NCBI GenBank assembly: GCA_944324835.1
Contig: CALUXV010000010.1
Coordinates: 1-41,000 of the forward strand
Reading direction: 5' to 3'
Source of the DNA: Candidatus Gastranaerophilales bacterium
GTDB taxonomy: Bacteria > Cyanobacteriota > Vampirovibrionia > Gastranaerophilales > Gastranaerophilaceae
Length of the DNA: 41,000 nucleotides
In this document: piece by piece, positions 16,836-25,375 of the stretch
Layout of the letters: every line of letters starts with the position of its first letter
Numbering within the stretch: the first letter of the stretch is position 1
Notes under the pieces: model-generated
What the model saw: only the letters and a program-made list of their open reading frames with translations
Told to the model about the DNA's origin: nothing
The model's database searches: none
Translations under genes and position numbers: made by a program

Positions 16836-17169
16836 CAAGAAACATACGATTGTATTCCGCAAGAATTGCTGCTCCTTTCATTTCATCGTCAGGAGATTGT
16901 TGTACTTCTTTGCGTTTTTCTTTCTTTTTATCCTGTATTCTTTCTTGTTCAGCAGTTGATACCGTCAAAAACTTGCTTGCGGAAACAGTACTTTCCTGCT
17001 TTGCTTTTTCATGTTCAATACGATGTAATTTGGCTCTATCAGTTGTTTTATCACCAGTCGGAGTTTCCCCGTAAGCCAAAAGTCTGGCTGCAATTTCCTT
17101 CTCCTCAGAATCTACATAAGGAGCAGCAAATGCAAATGTATAAGTTGATTGAATATTTCCGATACGCAT
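16831..17169 (-). CDS. Orphan protein (112 aa), Lys/Glu-rich
   Basis: Unrecognised. The first ~22 residues are uncharged (I-Q-S-T-Y-T-F-A-F-A-A-P-Y). The remainder is strongly charged and probably helical or coiled, with a K-K-K-E-K-R-K-E stretch near residue 80. The end is mildly hydrophobic, I-L-A-E-Y-N-R-M-F. Neither a signal peptide nor a convincing ribosome site is present. It ends 7 bp before mnmE on the same strand and so encloses the mnmE -10 box. The short frame and missing initiation signals lower confidence, but codon use is like the neighbours. Confidence 0.5.
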   Translation of the reverse strand: MRIGNIQSTYTFAFAAPYVDSEEKEIAARLLAYGETPTGDKTTDRAKLHRIEHEKAKQESTVSASKFLTVSTAEQERIQDKKKEKRKEVQQSPDDEMKGAAILAEYNRMFLV

Positions 17170-17237
17170 ACATACTTGTTATCGGCATATTTTGTTAAAA
17201 CTTTAGGAATTGTTAAGATAAATTTAAAATTGAAACA

Positions 17238-17537
17238 TTATAATATAGCAAACAAATCTTGATAACCGGTAAGTACTCTTAAAATATACAATACATCATT
17301 TCTTCTTGTATAAATAATTTGATAATGTCCGGCTGCAATTGCACATCGTATATCACGTAAAATAAATTTGAATTTTGCAGTCCCGCTTTCTGGAAACATT
17401 GCAAGTGAATCAAACCTTTTTTCAAAAGAATTTATAATTTCAATAGCTTTAGAAATATTATCTTGCGCTATATAATCAAAAATATTCTGCATATCTTTTT
17501 CGGCAGTCGGTGTAATAATAACATCAAGTTTAGACAT
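17238..17537 (-). CDS. ParE/RelE-superfamily toxin
   Basis: 99 residues with the ParE fold marks: T-P-T-A-E-K-D-M-Q-N-I-F-D-Y-I near residue 10, R-F-D-S-L-A-M-F-P-E-S-G-T near 41, R-C-A-I-A-A-G-H-Y-Q-I-I-Y near 68, and a C-terminal I-L-R-V-L-T-G. ParE toxins poison DNA gyrase and RelE-type ones cut mRNA on the ribosome; the sequence alone favours ParE but does not prove gyrase as target. The start overlaps the antitoxin stop by 8 bp, the usual coupled arrangement with the antitoxin first. Confidence 0.85.
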   Translation of the reverse strand: MSKLDVIITPTAEKDMQNIFDYIAQDNISKAIEIINSFEKRFDSLAMFPESGTAKFKFILRDIRCAIAAGHYQIIYTRRNDVLYILRVLTGYQDLFAIL

Positions 17538-17772
17538 ATTTTTCTCTTAAATCTTGAAATACTTCTTTACTATTTCTACCTTTACCGGTTTCCATATCTT
17601 GCCATCCCTCTTCAATATCATTATTTAATTCGCTAATACGTTCCGTAATTTTATTGTCCATAAAGGCGAATTGAACTGCAAAAGTAATAGCTTCATCCAT
17701 TGAACTAAAAAACCCTGCTGCAACTTTTGCTTTTAAAATATTTTCTATATTAGGTGCTAAAGAAATATCCAT
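17530..17772 (-). CDS. ParD-type ribbon-helix-helix antitoxin
   Basis: 80 residues. The N-terminal M-D-I-S-L-A-P-N-I-E strand followed by two helices (…K-V-A-A-G-F-F-S-S-M-D-E-A-I) is the pattern of CopG/ParD DNA-binding antitoxins. The C-terminal part (W-Q-D-M-E-T-G-K-G to the end) would bind and neutralise the toxin. The ATG at 17772 is preferred over a TTG at 17784 because a GAGG site sits 6 bp upstream and it aligns with the usual ParD start. A good promoter lies about 36 bp upstream. Confidence 0.8.
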   Translation of the reverse strand: MDISLAPNIENILKAKVAAGFFSSMDEAITFAVQFAFMDNKITERISELNNDIEEGWQDMETGKGRNSKEVFQDLREKYV

Positions 17773-17807
17773 ATCTAACCTCAAAATATTATTGTTTTAT
17801 CCTTTTC

Positions 17808-17836
17808 ATTATAGCAAATACTGACAGCTTTTTCAA
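17808..17836 (-). promoter_or_regulatory. Promoter of the parDE-like operon
   Basis: On the minus strand TTGAAA (17831-17836), a 17-bp spacer and TATAAT (17808-17813), close to consensus. It is probably autoregulated by the antitoxin, but I see no clear palindrome over it. Confidence 0.65.
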
Positions 17837-17909
17837 TTTTGTACGATATGAGCCGGAGCGGGATATATCAGAATAATGGGTGCAATAAATTGGCATCCTG
17901 TTACGAATG

Positions 17910-17925
17910 GTAGACTAAAGTCTAC
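17910..17925. repeat. Short palindrome gtagact-aa-agtctac
   Basis: Perfect 7-bp arms around a 2-bp centre. The same arms, with tt at the centre, recur at 40979-40994. It lies in the 208-bp gap before the first membrane paralogue, which otherwise holds only the two promoters. Confidence 0.6.
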
Positions 17926-17992
17926 GGCTCTTTAGGGTTTGTCAAGATATTTTTAGATTTCTTTTTGGTAAAATTTGTACTAATATATATAC

Positions 17993-18478
17993 ATGGATTA
18001 TTTAAAAAGATTTGTAAGTTTTAATATTTTATCAATAATAGGATACTGGGTATTAGGCTTTTTTATATATAATTTTATAATTATTTTGCATTGTGGTATT
18101 CATAAATTACCAGGTATGACATTGGTGTTAGGTTTTTTAATGGTTATTACATATTATATTATGTTCTTAATATATTTTTTGCCCGCATTCTGTTGTGAAT
18201 TTTTAATATTATTTATTTTATCAAAAATCTTAAAAAAACAAATTGGGTTAAATTTCAAAAATAAAGTATATGATATTGTTTTCAGGCTTGGAATATGTTT
18301 CTGTACTATTCCTATTACAATAATACTGGCTTTATTTATATTATTATTAGTTTTGTGTATAATGCCACATGATGGAGAGCTTACATACACATCACTAATA
18401 GCATTAACCTTTGCGGTTTTTGATATTGAAATAAAGTATATATTCCTTAAAAAATATTTTGAGACAAAGACCAAATAG
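17993..18478 (+). CDS. Small membrane protein, paralogue 1 of 3
   Basis: 161 residues, very hydrophobic, with about four membrane-spanning stretches: residues ~8-32, ~43-70, ~95-125 and ~132-150. The N-terminus (M-D-Y-L-K-R-F-V-S-F-N-I-L-S-I-I-G-Y-W) is identical to the paralogues at 19695 and 20246. The C-terminal pattern F-D-I-E-I-K-x-I-F is also shared, while the middle varies. No known family is recognised. There is no ribosome site; a TAATAT box lies 6 bp before the ATG. The gene ends in a strong bidirectional terminator shared with the convergent lipase gene. A role as immunity or partner to that lipase is only a hypothesis. Confidence 0.75.
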   Translation: MDYLKRFVSFNILSIIGYWVLGFFIYNFIIILHCGIHKLPGMTLVLGFLMVITYYIMFLIYFLPAFCCEFLILFILSKILKKQIGLNFKNKVYDIVFRLGICFCTIPITIILALFILLLVLCIMPHDGELTYTSLIALTFAVFDIEIKYIFLKKYFETKTK

Positions 18479-18499
18479 AATTACTCTATTTGGTCTTTG
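18465..18499. terminator. Bidirectional intrinsic terminator between membrane paralogue 1 and lipase
   Basis: Perfect 15-bp arms (18465-18479 and 18485-18499) with loop attac. The left arm includes the paralogue's last codons and stop. The left-arm sequence (caaagaccaaatag) is also present at the end of paralogue 3 (about 20718-20731), but without a right arm. Confidence 0.85.
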
Positions 18500-18508
18500 T
18501 ATTAATTA

Positions 18509-19462
18509 TTAATCTTCAATGAATACATGATTTCCGTCAATAGTAACCCAATGTCCTTCATCGTTCGATACACCACCGTATAATCTTTTTGATTTGGACG
18601 AATCAATAAATTTTGAATATTGGCTTGTATTGCGTATAGGGTTATCCATTCCGGATTTATAAGGTGAATCCCATGGAGTTGATGCATTTGCATATTCTTT
18701 CATTTCTCTTACTGAATCCCAAAGAGAAAATACTCCTTTTAGCCCATCTAATAGAGTACCATATACTTTATCATATCTATACTCATCACCTGCCCGTATT
18801 TTATCAAAAAATGAGCGGACACTATTTCGTTTATACTCTTTAATATCCAATATTCTGAGATTTTCAAGATTATGCTCTTCAGATAAACCAAATTTGGGCA
18901 TTAAAAGATTACCCGATTTATTTTCTGTAATATATATTTTCCCGGGCTGTGTATTAATATCTGACATAGAAATAAAATCTTCGGAATTGATAATATTTAT
19001 AATATTAGAATAATCTTTGCCATTCTCCATTCCGGTAGAAAAAGGATTAAAAGTAACAGCTAATGCTCCTGTTATTTGGGCTAACACCTGACAAATACTT
19101 CCACCTAACGAATGGCCTGTTAATATAATCGGTGTATCTGGATACTTTTCCCTGACCTCATTATACAATGCCAGTGCACTTTCATATTGGGGCGGCAAAT
19201 TTCCTGCAGCCATATTTAAATCGTTACGTATATCATTTATAGAGTCCCAAGATATTGATGACAAATCCGTACCACTAATAGAAATAACTATTTGTTTTGT
19301 TGGTTTGTCTAAAAATACTTTTGCCGCAAAGCCGTTCTTTTCATTGGTTCCGTTTTTACAAGGAATTAACTGACTTTCTACGGGATAATTGTAATTTTGT
19401 TTGTAGCCGCATTCAGCATACATTAGCATTGCGGGTAAATTAATCATTTTAGCTTTTTTCAT
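18509..19462 (-). CDS. Class 3 lipase-like alpha/beta hydrolase
   Basis: 317 residues with the nucleophile elbow T-G-H-S-L-G-G (S118), preceded by the oxyanion-side strand I-V-I-S-I-S-G-T-D (58-66) typical of Lipase_3. A likely acid residue follows in N-S-E-D-F-I (about 161); the catalytic His is not certain, with H196 or the C-terminal H302 as candidates. There is no signal peptide. The last 17 residues contain G-H-W-V-T-I-D-G-N-H-V-F-I, a short tail motif I associate with phage and toxin-type proteins, but I cannot name its function. An AAAGGA ribosome site precedes the ATG. It is flanked by three paralogous membrane proteins on the other strand. Phospholipase effector or lipid-turnover enzyme are both possible. 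Confidence 0.75.
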   Translation of the reverse strand: MKKAKMINLPAMLMYAECGYKQNYNYPVESQLIPCKNGTNEKNGFAAKVFLDKPTKQIVISISGTDLSSISWDSINDIRNDLNMAAGNLPPQYESALALYNEVREKYPDTPIILTGHSLGGSICQVLAQITGALAVTFNPFSTGMENGKDYSNIINIINSEDFISMSDINTQPGKIYITENKSGNLLMPKFGLSEEHNLENLRILDIKEYKRNSVRSFFDKIRAGDEYRYDKVYGTLLDGLKGVFSLWDSVREMKEYANASTPWDSPYKSGMDNPIRNTSQYSKFIDSSKSKRLYGGVSNDEGHWVTIDGNHVFIED

Positions 19463-19694
19463 AAAAAAATCCTTTCAAAAATTTGTATTAAAATAATAAA
19501 AATTATTTTAAGCGGGGTATGAACAATATTTGTTTATTATAAATTTTTACGTAAATATAGGCAAATTTTTAAAATATCTTTACATTTTAATTAATATATA
19601 GGATACTGTGAAACTCTTAAAAACCTACTATAAGAGTATAATTGAATAAATAATAAATGTTTCTTTCTTTTAAAATTTGTACTAAGATATATCC

Positions 19695-20207
19695 ATGGAT
19701 TATTTAAAAAGATTTGTAAGTTTTAATATTTTATCAATAATTGGCTACTGGGTATTAGGCCTTTGTATATATAATTTTATAATCATTGTACATTTTATAA
19801 TTAGTAAATTACCTTTTCCTGGTATGGCTCTTGTTTTAGGTGCTTTAATGGTTATTACATATTATATTATTTTCTTACTATATTTTTTGCCTGTTTTTTT
19901 GTGTGAATTTTTAATATCATTTATTTTATCAAAAATCTTTAGAAAACAGATTAGTTTAAATTTCAAAAATAAAGTATATGATTTACTATTCCGCTTTGGT
20001 ATATTTTGTTGCTTTATACCAATAACCATTATAAGTAGTTTTTCTCTTTGGATGATGCTGGGAGCAATATTTGGATTATTTCTGGGAACAATATTTAAAT
20101 ATGGTGATTCTTGGATTTCACTCATTATATTATGTCTTTGTATGTTTGATATTGAAATAAAAGATATATTTTTCAAAAAATATTTTGTACACCATAAAAA
20201 TAAATAA
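19695..20207 (+). CDS. Small membrane protein, paralogue 2 of 3
   Basis: 170 residues with about four membrane helices. Its first ~90 nucleotides of coding sequence, plus part of the upstream region, are nearly identical to paralogue 3. The middle differs by an extra G-A-I-F-G-L-F-L-G-T-I-F stretch near residue 127. It shares the C-terminal M-F-D-I-E-I-K-D-I-F-F-K-K-Y-F. A TAAGAT box lies 6 bp before the ATG and no ribosome site is present. The family is not recognised. The preceding 232-bp gap carries another copy of the upstream box (aaatttgtattaaaataa at 19479-19496) without a following gene. Confidence 0.75.
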   Translation: MDYLKRFVSFNILSIIGYWVLGLCIYNFIIIVHFIISKLPFPGMALVLGALMVITYYIIFLLYFLPVFLCEFLISFILSKIFRKQISLNFKNKVYDLLFRFGIFCCFIPITIISSFSLWMMLGAIFGLFLGTIFKYGDSWISLIILCLCMFDIEIKDIFFKKYFVHHKNK

Positions 20208-20245
20208 ATATTTCTTTTTACTGAAATTTGTATTAAAATAAATCC

Positions 20246-20731
20246 ATGGATTATTTAAAAAGATTTGTAAGTTTTAATATTTTATCAATAATTGGCTACT
20301 GGGTATTAGGCCTTTGTATATATAATTTTATAGGCATTTTGCGTTGTGTAATTAACGAAATACCTATACCAGGTATGGCACTTATTATAGCTGCTGCAAT
20401 TGTTTGTAAGAATACTGTTATGTCCCTAATATATTTTTTGTCTGCATTCTTGTGTGAATTTTTAATATCATTTATTTCATCAAAAATCTTTAAAAAACAA
20501 GTTGGTTTAAATTTCAATAATAAAATATATGATTTATTACTTAGATTTGGTATATTTTGTTGCATTATACCAATAACCATTTTAATTGGTTTTTCTCTTT
20601 GGATGATGCTGGGAGTAATATTTAATTATGATTATTCTTGGCTTTCCCTTATTATATTATGTTTTGGTATGTTTGATATTGAAATAAAAGATATATTTTT
20701 CAGAAAATATTTTAGGACAAAGACCAAATAG
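20246..20731 (+). CDS. Small membrane protein, paralogue 3 of 3
   Basis: 161 residues. It shares its N-terminal ~35 residues with paralogue 2 almost exactly, and the later R-F-G-I-F-C-C-x-I-P-I-T-I block. It differs around residues 40-60 (I-P-I-P-G-M-A-L-I-I-A-A-A-I-V-C-K). It ends R-T-K-T-K like paralogue 1, including the DNA of that gene's terminator left arm. A TAAAAT box lies 6 bp before the ATG. The mosaic of matches (5' end like copy 2, 3' end like copy 1) suggests recombination or gene conversion within the array. Confidence 0.75.
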   Translation: MDYLKRFVSFNILSIIGYWVLGLCIYNFIGILRCVINEIPIPGMALIIAAAIVCKNTVMSLIYFLSAFLCEFLISFISSKIFKKQVGLNFNNKIYDLLLRFGIFCCIIPITILIGFSLWMMLGVIFNYDYSWLSLIILCFGMFDIEIKDIFFRKYFRTKTK

Positions 20732-20762
20732 TAAAGTAGGGTTTGTTAAGATATTTTAGGCG

Positions 20763-20957
20763 TTACTTTTTTCTTTTATCGGAATTTTTGTTCAAAGAGA
20801 TATTAACATATTTGAATTTTTCTTTTAAGAATAAAAGATAACGAATAGAATCAAGCGCACTCATAAGAGCTGACAATGATTCTATCTGATATGACAAATC
20901 GTGCTGCATAAATTCAAGTTTGTTTTCTAAACGTTTATTTAATTCTTCTATTATCAT
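20763..20957 (-). CDS. Small coiled-coil protein (64 aa), unknown
   Basis: Short frame with an AAAGGA site 9 bp before the ATG. The sequence is a continuous amphipathic helix (N-K-R-L-E-N-K-L-E-F-M, then I-E-S-L-S-A-L-M-S-A-L-D-S-I) with a basic C-terminus (K-R-K-K). It could be a small regulator or a structural peptide. It lies between the membrane paralogues and two HTH-type genes. The 116-bp gap to its right shows nothing else. Confidence 0.45.
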   Translation of the reverse strand: MIIEELNKRLENKLEFMQHDLSYQIESLSALMSALDSIRYLLFLKEKFKYVNISLNKNSDKRKK

Positions 20958-21073
20958 GATGTGTTCCTTTACAATTTTAAATTAATATTTTAATCTTAAA
21001 TTATTAATTAAAGATTGTCAAGAATAAATTAAAATATATTTTAAAAAATAAATTAATATTGTAAATTTAAATT

Positions 21074-21283
21074 ATGAATATAGGAAATGAAATAAGAAAA
21101 ATAGCATTAGACAGCGGTGTTACATTAACACATTTAGCTGCAGAAATTTCAAAGAAAAAAGGGAAAAATTTTTCGGTTCAAAATTTATCTTCCAAACTTA
21201 AAAAAGGAACTGCCAATTTTATTGAATTGGAAACGATACTTGAAGTTTTGGGGTACAGTATAAAATTTGAAAGAAATTCTTAA
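21074..21283 (+). CDS. Small HTH-like protein (69 aa)
   Basis: Compact helical protein: N-E-I-R-K-I-A-L-D-S-G-V-T-L-T-H-L-A, S-V-Q-N-L-S-S-K-L-K-K-G-T, E-L-E-T-I-L-E-V-L-G-Y-S-I. It looks like a minimal Cro/C1-type helix-turn-helix domain with recognition helix near residues 35-45. TAAATT sits 6 bp before the ATG and no ribosome site is present. It lies 25 bp upstream of a second HTH gene; both may form a small regulatory unit. Targets unknown. Confidence 0.65.
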   Translation: MNIGNEIRKIALDSGVTLTHLAAEISKKKGKNFSVQNLSSKLKKGTANFIELETILEVLGYSIKFERNS

Positions 21284-21308
21284 ATCTGTAACATTCAATA
21301 TATAAATT

Positions 21309-21527
21309 ATGGAAAATGATGAAGCATTAAAACTTGCATATAAAATAAAATTTGAAAGAAATAAACGAAATATTTCACAAGAAGAGTTAGCTGACCTTAG
21401 CGGGGTTAGTATTTCTACAATTAAAAATATTGAACGAGGAATAGGAAATATTACGGTAAAAAATTTGTGTAAAATTGCAAAAATATTAGAACTTGACCTT
21501 GGAATACTTACTAATTTTAAACTTTAG
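21309..21527 (+). CDS. XRE-family transcriptional regulator (72 aa)
   Basis: Classic single-domain Cro/C1 HTH: I-K-F-E-R-N-K-R-N-I-S-Q-E-E-L-A, then L-S-G-V-S-I-S-T-I-K-N-I-E-R-G (recognition helix), then L-C-K-I-A-K-I-L-E-L-D-L. There is no effector domain. The stop codon touches the stop of the convergent trmH-like gene. It could regulate itself and the preceding small HTH gene. No toxin partner is visible. Confidence 0.85.
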   Translation: MENDEALKLAYKIKFERNKRNISQEELADLSGVSISTIKNIERGIGNITVKNLCKIAKILELDLGILTNFKL

Positions 21528-22277
21528 TTAAATCAACATTTTATACAGCACCACACCGACAGAGATACTAAGATTTAAAGATTCAACATTATCCTTCATT
21601 TCGATAGTAACATTATCGGTTGCAAATTCTTTTAACTCATCTGATAATCCGTCAGCCTCCGAACCAAACATTACGAGTCTAAATTCATCAGAAAATTTAA
21701 CATCTGACAGGTATTTGCTGTTATCAGATTTTGGGAGTGTTGCATATCTTTTGTAATTAGAGAAATATTTTTTTAATTCCTCAACTGTTTTCATTTGAAC
21801 AATATTGATTTTCCATAATTGCCCCACTGCTGAGCGCACAACTTTCGGGTTATAAATATCAACCGTTTCACCGTAAAGAACTATAGTATCTATTCCAAAA
21901 GCTACTGATGTTCTGATTATTGTACCGAGATTCCCTAAATCACGGATATTTTCCAACAATACGATGTTTTGTCCTAAATTTTCATAAGAATTTGCCGGTT
22001 GTACAGCAATTGCAACAATCTCCGGCGGCGTCGAAGTTGTCGAAATCTTTTTTAAAACGGCTTCGTTTGTTTCAATAATTTCTGTATTCAAAAATAAGTA
22101 TTTACCTTTTTTATTCTTTTCAACGAATGCGCGTACTATTTTTATACCGGAAAGATGTGCTTCTTCAACCGCTTTGAACCCTTCCAGCAGAAACAATCCC
22201 GTTTCATCACGGTATTTTTTTTGCTGGAGTTTTGCTGTTTCTTTGACCAAATCATTATTAACACTGGTTATTTCCAT
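21528..22277 (-). CDS. TrmH/SpoU-family RNA 2'-O-methyltransferase
   Basis: 249 residues. The N-terminal substrate-binding domain is at about 1-90. The SPOUT catalytic domain carries three motifs: motif 1 N-I-R-D-L-G-N-L-G-T-I-I-R-T-S near 130, motif 2 V-M-F-G-S-E-A-D-G-L near 200, and motif 3 V-E-S-L-N-L-S-I-S-V-G-V near 231. The family methylates ribose in rRNA or tRNA; the precise target cannot be read (23S rRNA enzymes such as RlmB or TsnR-like are close). The start overlaps the upstream pepP stop as TAATG, so translation is coupled in the operon ppiC-pepP-trmH. Confidence 0.9.
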   Translation of the reverse strand: MEITSVNNDLVKETAKLQQKKYRDETGLFLLEGFKAVEEAHLSGIKIVRAFVEKNKKGKYLFLNTEIIETNEAVLKKISTTSTPPEIVAIAVQPANSYENLGQNIVLLENIRDLGNLGTIIRTSVAFGIDTIVLYGETVDIYNPKVVRSAVGQLWKINIVQMKTVEELKKYFSNYKRYATLPKSDNSKYLSDVKFSDEFRLVMFGSEADGLSDELKEFATDNVTIEMKDNVESLNLSISVGVVLYKMLI

Positions 22278-23791
22278 TACACAACCTCAAACTCTTGTAA
22301 ATATTCTTTTTCCGTATCTGTTAAAAGATTCATATCAATCAATTTCATTTCAAACGGCATTCTGGCAAAAGAAACTATTTCACCGTTTTTGAGATAACAA
22401 GTATTTTCCAGCCTTACACCAAATTCTTTTTCGTTATACAAACCGGGCTCTATTGTAAAACACATATTATTTTTTATAACCGTTTTGGCAATCTCATTCT
22501 TACTCAAATTTGGCGGCGCCTCGTGTACGGAAATCCCGACTCCGTGCCCCAAACCGTGAGAGAATTCAAATCCGACTACCGGATTTTTATCAAAAATACA
22601 ATGCGCCAGTTTATCAATTTCAAACCCTGTTGTTTGACCTGTCATTTGATAGTTATAACAATTTAAAAATACTTTTAGAACGGTTGTATAAACTTCTTTT
22701 TGAAGTTTTGAAGGTTCACCTTTTACAAAAACTCTTGTTATATCTGTGGCAAGCCCTTTATCATAATAAGCACCGCAATCTATCAATACTAAATCACCGT
22801 CTTTCAAAATTTTATCTTTATCTGATTTGTTGTAATGCGCAAGTGCAGAGTTTTCATTGATTGCAACAATAGATTGAAAACTTAGCGATTTTGCACCAAA
22901 TTTTTTGAAATTATTTTCTAACTGATTGGCAATATCGTATTCAGAAAGATTATCATTTCCCATAATCCAATCACGTGTAGCACGCAGAGCTTTGTCTGTC
23001 ATATCAAAACAGTATTTCATATGTTCAAGTTCAAGTTCTGTTTTTACGGATTTCATTGCTTTTACAGGAGATTTAACCGGTACAGGATTATTTATCAACG
23101 AATAATCTTCTGCAGTAATTGAGGATTTATCAACTTTTACAGGTTTATCAATTGTTTTAATAAACGTATTAAACTCTTTCAATGGTCTTGCTTTTTCACC
23201 TTTGTAATCAGTAAACAGATATCTTTTCCCATCAAGAATTAGTAATTTGCCATCAACTTTTGTCGAATAATTATAAGAAAAACATCTAATCCCTGAAATA
23301 TAAGAAAGCTCATCTGATTTTGTAATCAGTATATTTTCTTTTATTTCTTTAGGTTCATCAACCAGGACAAACTCACCGGCACGGCATATCTCACCGGACA
23401 CATATCCTTTTATTTTTACATTCGGTTCTTTTAAAAGAATAGATAAATATTCATATCTGCTTTGTGAAATTTTAGATAAATCAACCCCCAAAATACTATT
23501 GGGTTTAATTTTTAAACAAATTTCATCATCAATTTTTTGTCCGAGTTTGAGTTTTACAACCTCAACTTTTGAGTGGTCAACCTCTTTATCCGCCTGAATA
23601 TGAAACCTTGAATCAACAAAAAGAAGAATTTTCCCATTTGGACAAACCAATGCATCTCCGACATCACCGGTAAATCCTGTTAATTTATGCACTGAATTTT
23701 CTTCAATCGGAACATATTCAAGCAAAAATTTATTAGTGGAGTTGACCAGCAAATAGTCAACTCCGAGTTTTTTTAAATCAAAATTATCCAT
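22277..23791 (-). CDS. Xaa-Pro aminopeptidase (M24B)
   Basis: 504 residues: a creatinase-like N-terminal region (about 1-270), then a pita-bread metallopeptidase domain with all five metal ligands in context. These are D in V-L-I-D-C-G-A-Y-Y, D in A-T-D-I-T-R-V-F, H in H-G-L-G-H-G-V-G, E in F-T-I-E-P-G-L-Y and E in V-R-L-E-N-T. It removes N-terminal residues preceding proline from peptides. It is coupled to the genes on both sides by TAATG overlaps. Confidence 0.92.
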   Translation of the reverse strand: MDNFDLKKLGVDYLLVNSTNKFLLEYVPIEENSVHKLTGFTGDVGDALVCPNGKILLFVDSRFHIQADKEVDHSKVEVVKLKLGQKIDDEICLKIKPNSILGVDLSKISQSRYEYLSILLKEPNVKIKGYVSGEICRAGEFVLVDEPKEIKENILITKSDELSYISGIRCFSYNYSTKVDGKLLILDGKRYLFTDYKGEKARPLKEFNTFIKTIDKPVKVDKSSITAEDYSLINNPVPVKSPVKAMKSVKTELELEHMKYCFDMTDKALRATRDWIMGNDNLSEYDIANQLENNFKKFGAKSLSFQSIVAINENSALAHYNKSDKDKILKDGDLVLIDCGAYYDKGLATDITRVFVKGEPSKLQKEVYTTVLKVFLNCYNYQMTGQTTGFEIDKLAHCIFDKNPVVGFEFSHGLGHGVGISVHEAPPNLSKNEIAKTVIKNNMCFTIEPGLYNEKEFGVRLENTCYLKNGEIVSFARMPFEMKLIDMNLLTDTEKEYLQEFEVV

Positions 23792-24069
23792 TAATCCTGT
23801 ATATCTGTTAGTTTAATCAAATGCCATCCGAATTGTGTTTGCACAGGTTCTGATACTTCACCTTTTTTGAGTGCAAAAGCAGCTTCTTCAAAAGGTTTTA
23901 CCATCATTCCTTTGCCAAAGAATCTTAAATCCCCGCCGTCACGAGAAGAAGGGCAAATTGAATGTTCTTTTGCCAGTTCTGCAAAATCAGCGCCGTTTTT
24001 AATTTCTTCCAATAATTTTTTAGCTTCTTCTTCGGTTTTTACCAAAATATGACTTGCTCTAATCTTCAT
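23791..24069 (-). CDS. Parvulin-type peptidyl-prolyl isomerase, single domain
   Basis: 92 residues consisting of just the rotamase domain: [12 protein letters not shown] near residue 4, [13 protein letters not shown] near 30, [12 protein letters not shown] near 45, and [11 protein letters not shown] at the end. There is no signal peptide, so it is cytoplasmic like E. coli PpiC. A GGAG site lies before the ATG. It is the first gene of the ppiC-pepP-trmH operon, divergent from waaA. Confidence 0.93.
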   Translation of the reverse strand: MKIRASHILVKTEEEAKKLLEEIKNGADFAELAKEHSICPSSRDGGDLRFFGKGMMVKPFEEAAFALKKGEVSEPVQTQFGWHLIKLTDIQD

Positions 24070-24097
24070 AATTTTTACTCCAAATTGTGTGTACGAA

Positions 24098-24127
24098 TTG
24101 ATTATAACATAAATATTGTGATATATT
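24098..24127 (+). promoter_or_regulatory. Predicted leaderless promoter of waaA
   Basis: TTGATT (24098-24103), an 18-bp spacer and TATATT (24122-24127) with an extended TGA in front. The -10 ends 6 bp before the ATG and there is no ribosome site. Confidence 0.5.
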
Positions 24128-24133
24128 GGTTTT

Positions 24134-25375
24134 ATGATTTACAGTATAATTTCAACAATATTATTTATTATTATTTTACCGTTCTGGTATTTAATAAGTA
24201 TATTTAATCCAAAACTTGGATATGCTTTTAAAGAAAAATTAGGTTTTGGGCTAGGAAAACCTCTTTCTAAAAAATCAATTGTATTTTATGGTGTATCTGT
24301 CGGCGAGGTCCTTGCTCTGCAGAATCTAATTAAAGAAACAAAAAGACAATTTCCGGATTTTAATATTGTAGTTACTACCGGAACGAAAACCGGTCAAAAT
24401 ACAGCCAAGCAAAAATTAGGAGATATTGCGGATTATATAACTTATTTCCCGTTTGATTTTCCATTCTGTATAAATAATTTCTTTAAAAAAGTGAATCCAG
24501 CTGTAATTATTGTAGCAGAAACCGAGTTATGGCCTAATATCGGATATTGCTGCAATAAAAATAAAATTCCTTTAATTATTGTAAACGGTAGAATGTCTGA
24601 CAGAACTTACGGCAGTTATAAAAAACTTTCATTCTTTTTTGCTCCGGTTTTAAAAAAATATACTGAAATTCTGACACAAAGTGAATCAGATAATAATAAA
24701 CTGATTTCTATTGGAGCGAATCCTGATACTACAAAAGTTATGGGAAATTTAAAGTTCGATATTGAAGTAAATCTTGATAAATTCTCTCCAATAGAAAAAA
24801 ATCCTGAAGACAGAATTATCATTGCCGGAAGTACGCATACTGGTGAAGATGAGATTATTCTTACCGTATTTAACAAAATCCGAAATGATAATATTAAACT
24901 TCTTGTTGCACCAAGACATCCCGAAAGAAACGATTCAGTTTATGATTTATTCCGCCAAACTGGTTTGCGAGTAGGCAGACGTTCAAATAAAGATGATTTT
25001 ACTAATCATGATATTATTATTTTGGATACTTTAGGTGAATTGGGTAAAATGTATTCTATGTGCGATTTTGCATTTATTGGAGGAAGCTTTAATAAAACAG
25101 GCGGTCACAATCCTTTAGAAGCTATAATTTTTAATAAACCTGTGGTATCCGGACCAAATGTCAGTAATTTTAAAGATATATATGCAATAATAACTCATAC
25201 TGCTGCCGGAACAATTGTTAAAAATGAAAATGATTTAACAATGCAAATAAGAAAATTATTAGAAAATCCCGATTACTATAAAAAAGCTTGCGAAGATTGT
25301 AAATCGGTATTTGAACAAAATCGCGGTGCAATGGAATATGTAATAAATGAACTAAAGAAATTAATCAATATGTAA
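24134..25375 (+). CDS. waaA: 3-deoxy-D-manno-octulosonic acid (Kdo) transferase
   Basis: Glycosyltransferase family 30 enzyme of 413 aa that adds Kdo to lipid A precursor at the inner-membrane face. The N-terminal anchor helix is residues ~3-23. The catalytic base is E58 in [15 protein letters not shown] lies near 131. The C-terminal CMP-Kdo-binding domain has G-S-T-H-T-G-E-D-E near 232, P-R-H-P-E-R near 260 and G-G-H-N-P-L-E-A near 327. Its presence implies an LPS-bearing outer membrane. It overlaps the convergent secreted-protein gene by 15 bp. Confidence 0.95.
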   Translation: MIYSIISTILFIIILPFWYLISIFNPKLGYAFKEKLGFGLGKPLSKKSIVFYGVSVGEVLALQNLIKETKRQFPDFNIVVTTGTKTGQNTAKQKLGDIADYITYFPFDFPFCINNFFKKVNPAVIIVAETELWPNIGYCCNKNKIPLIIVNGRMSDRTYGSYKKLSFFFAPVLKKYTEILTQSESDNNKLISIGANPDTTKVMGNLKFDIEVNLDKFSPIEKNPEDRIIIAGSTHTGEDEIILTVFNKIRNDNIKLLVAPRHPERNDSVYDLFRQTGLRVGRRSNKDDFTNHDIIILDTLGELGKMYSMCDFAFIGGSFNKTGGHNPLEAIIFNKPVVSGPNVSNFKDIYAIITHTAAGTIVKNENDLTMQIRKLLENPDYYKKACEDCKSVFEQNRGAMEYVINELKKLINM

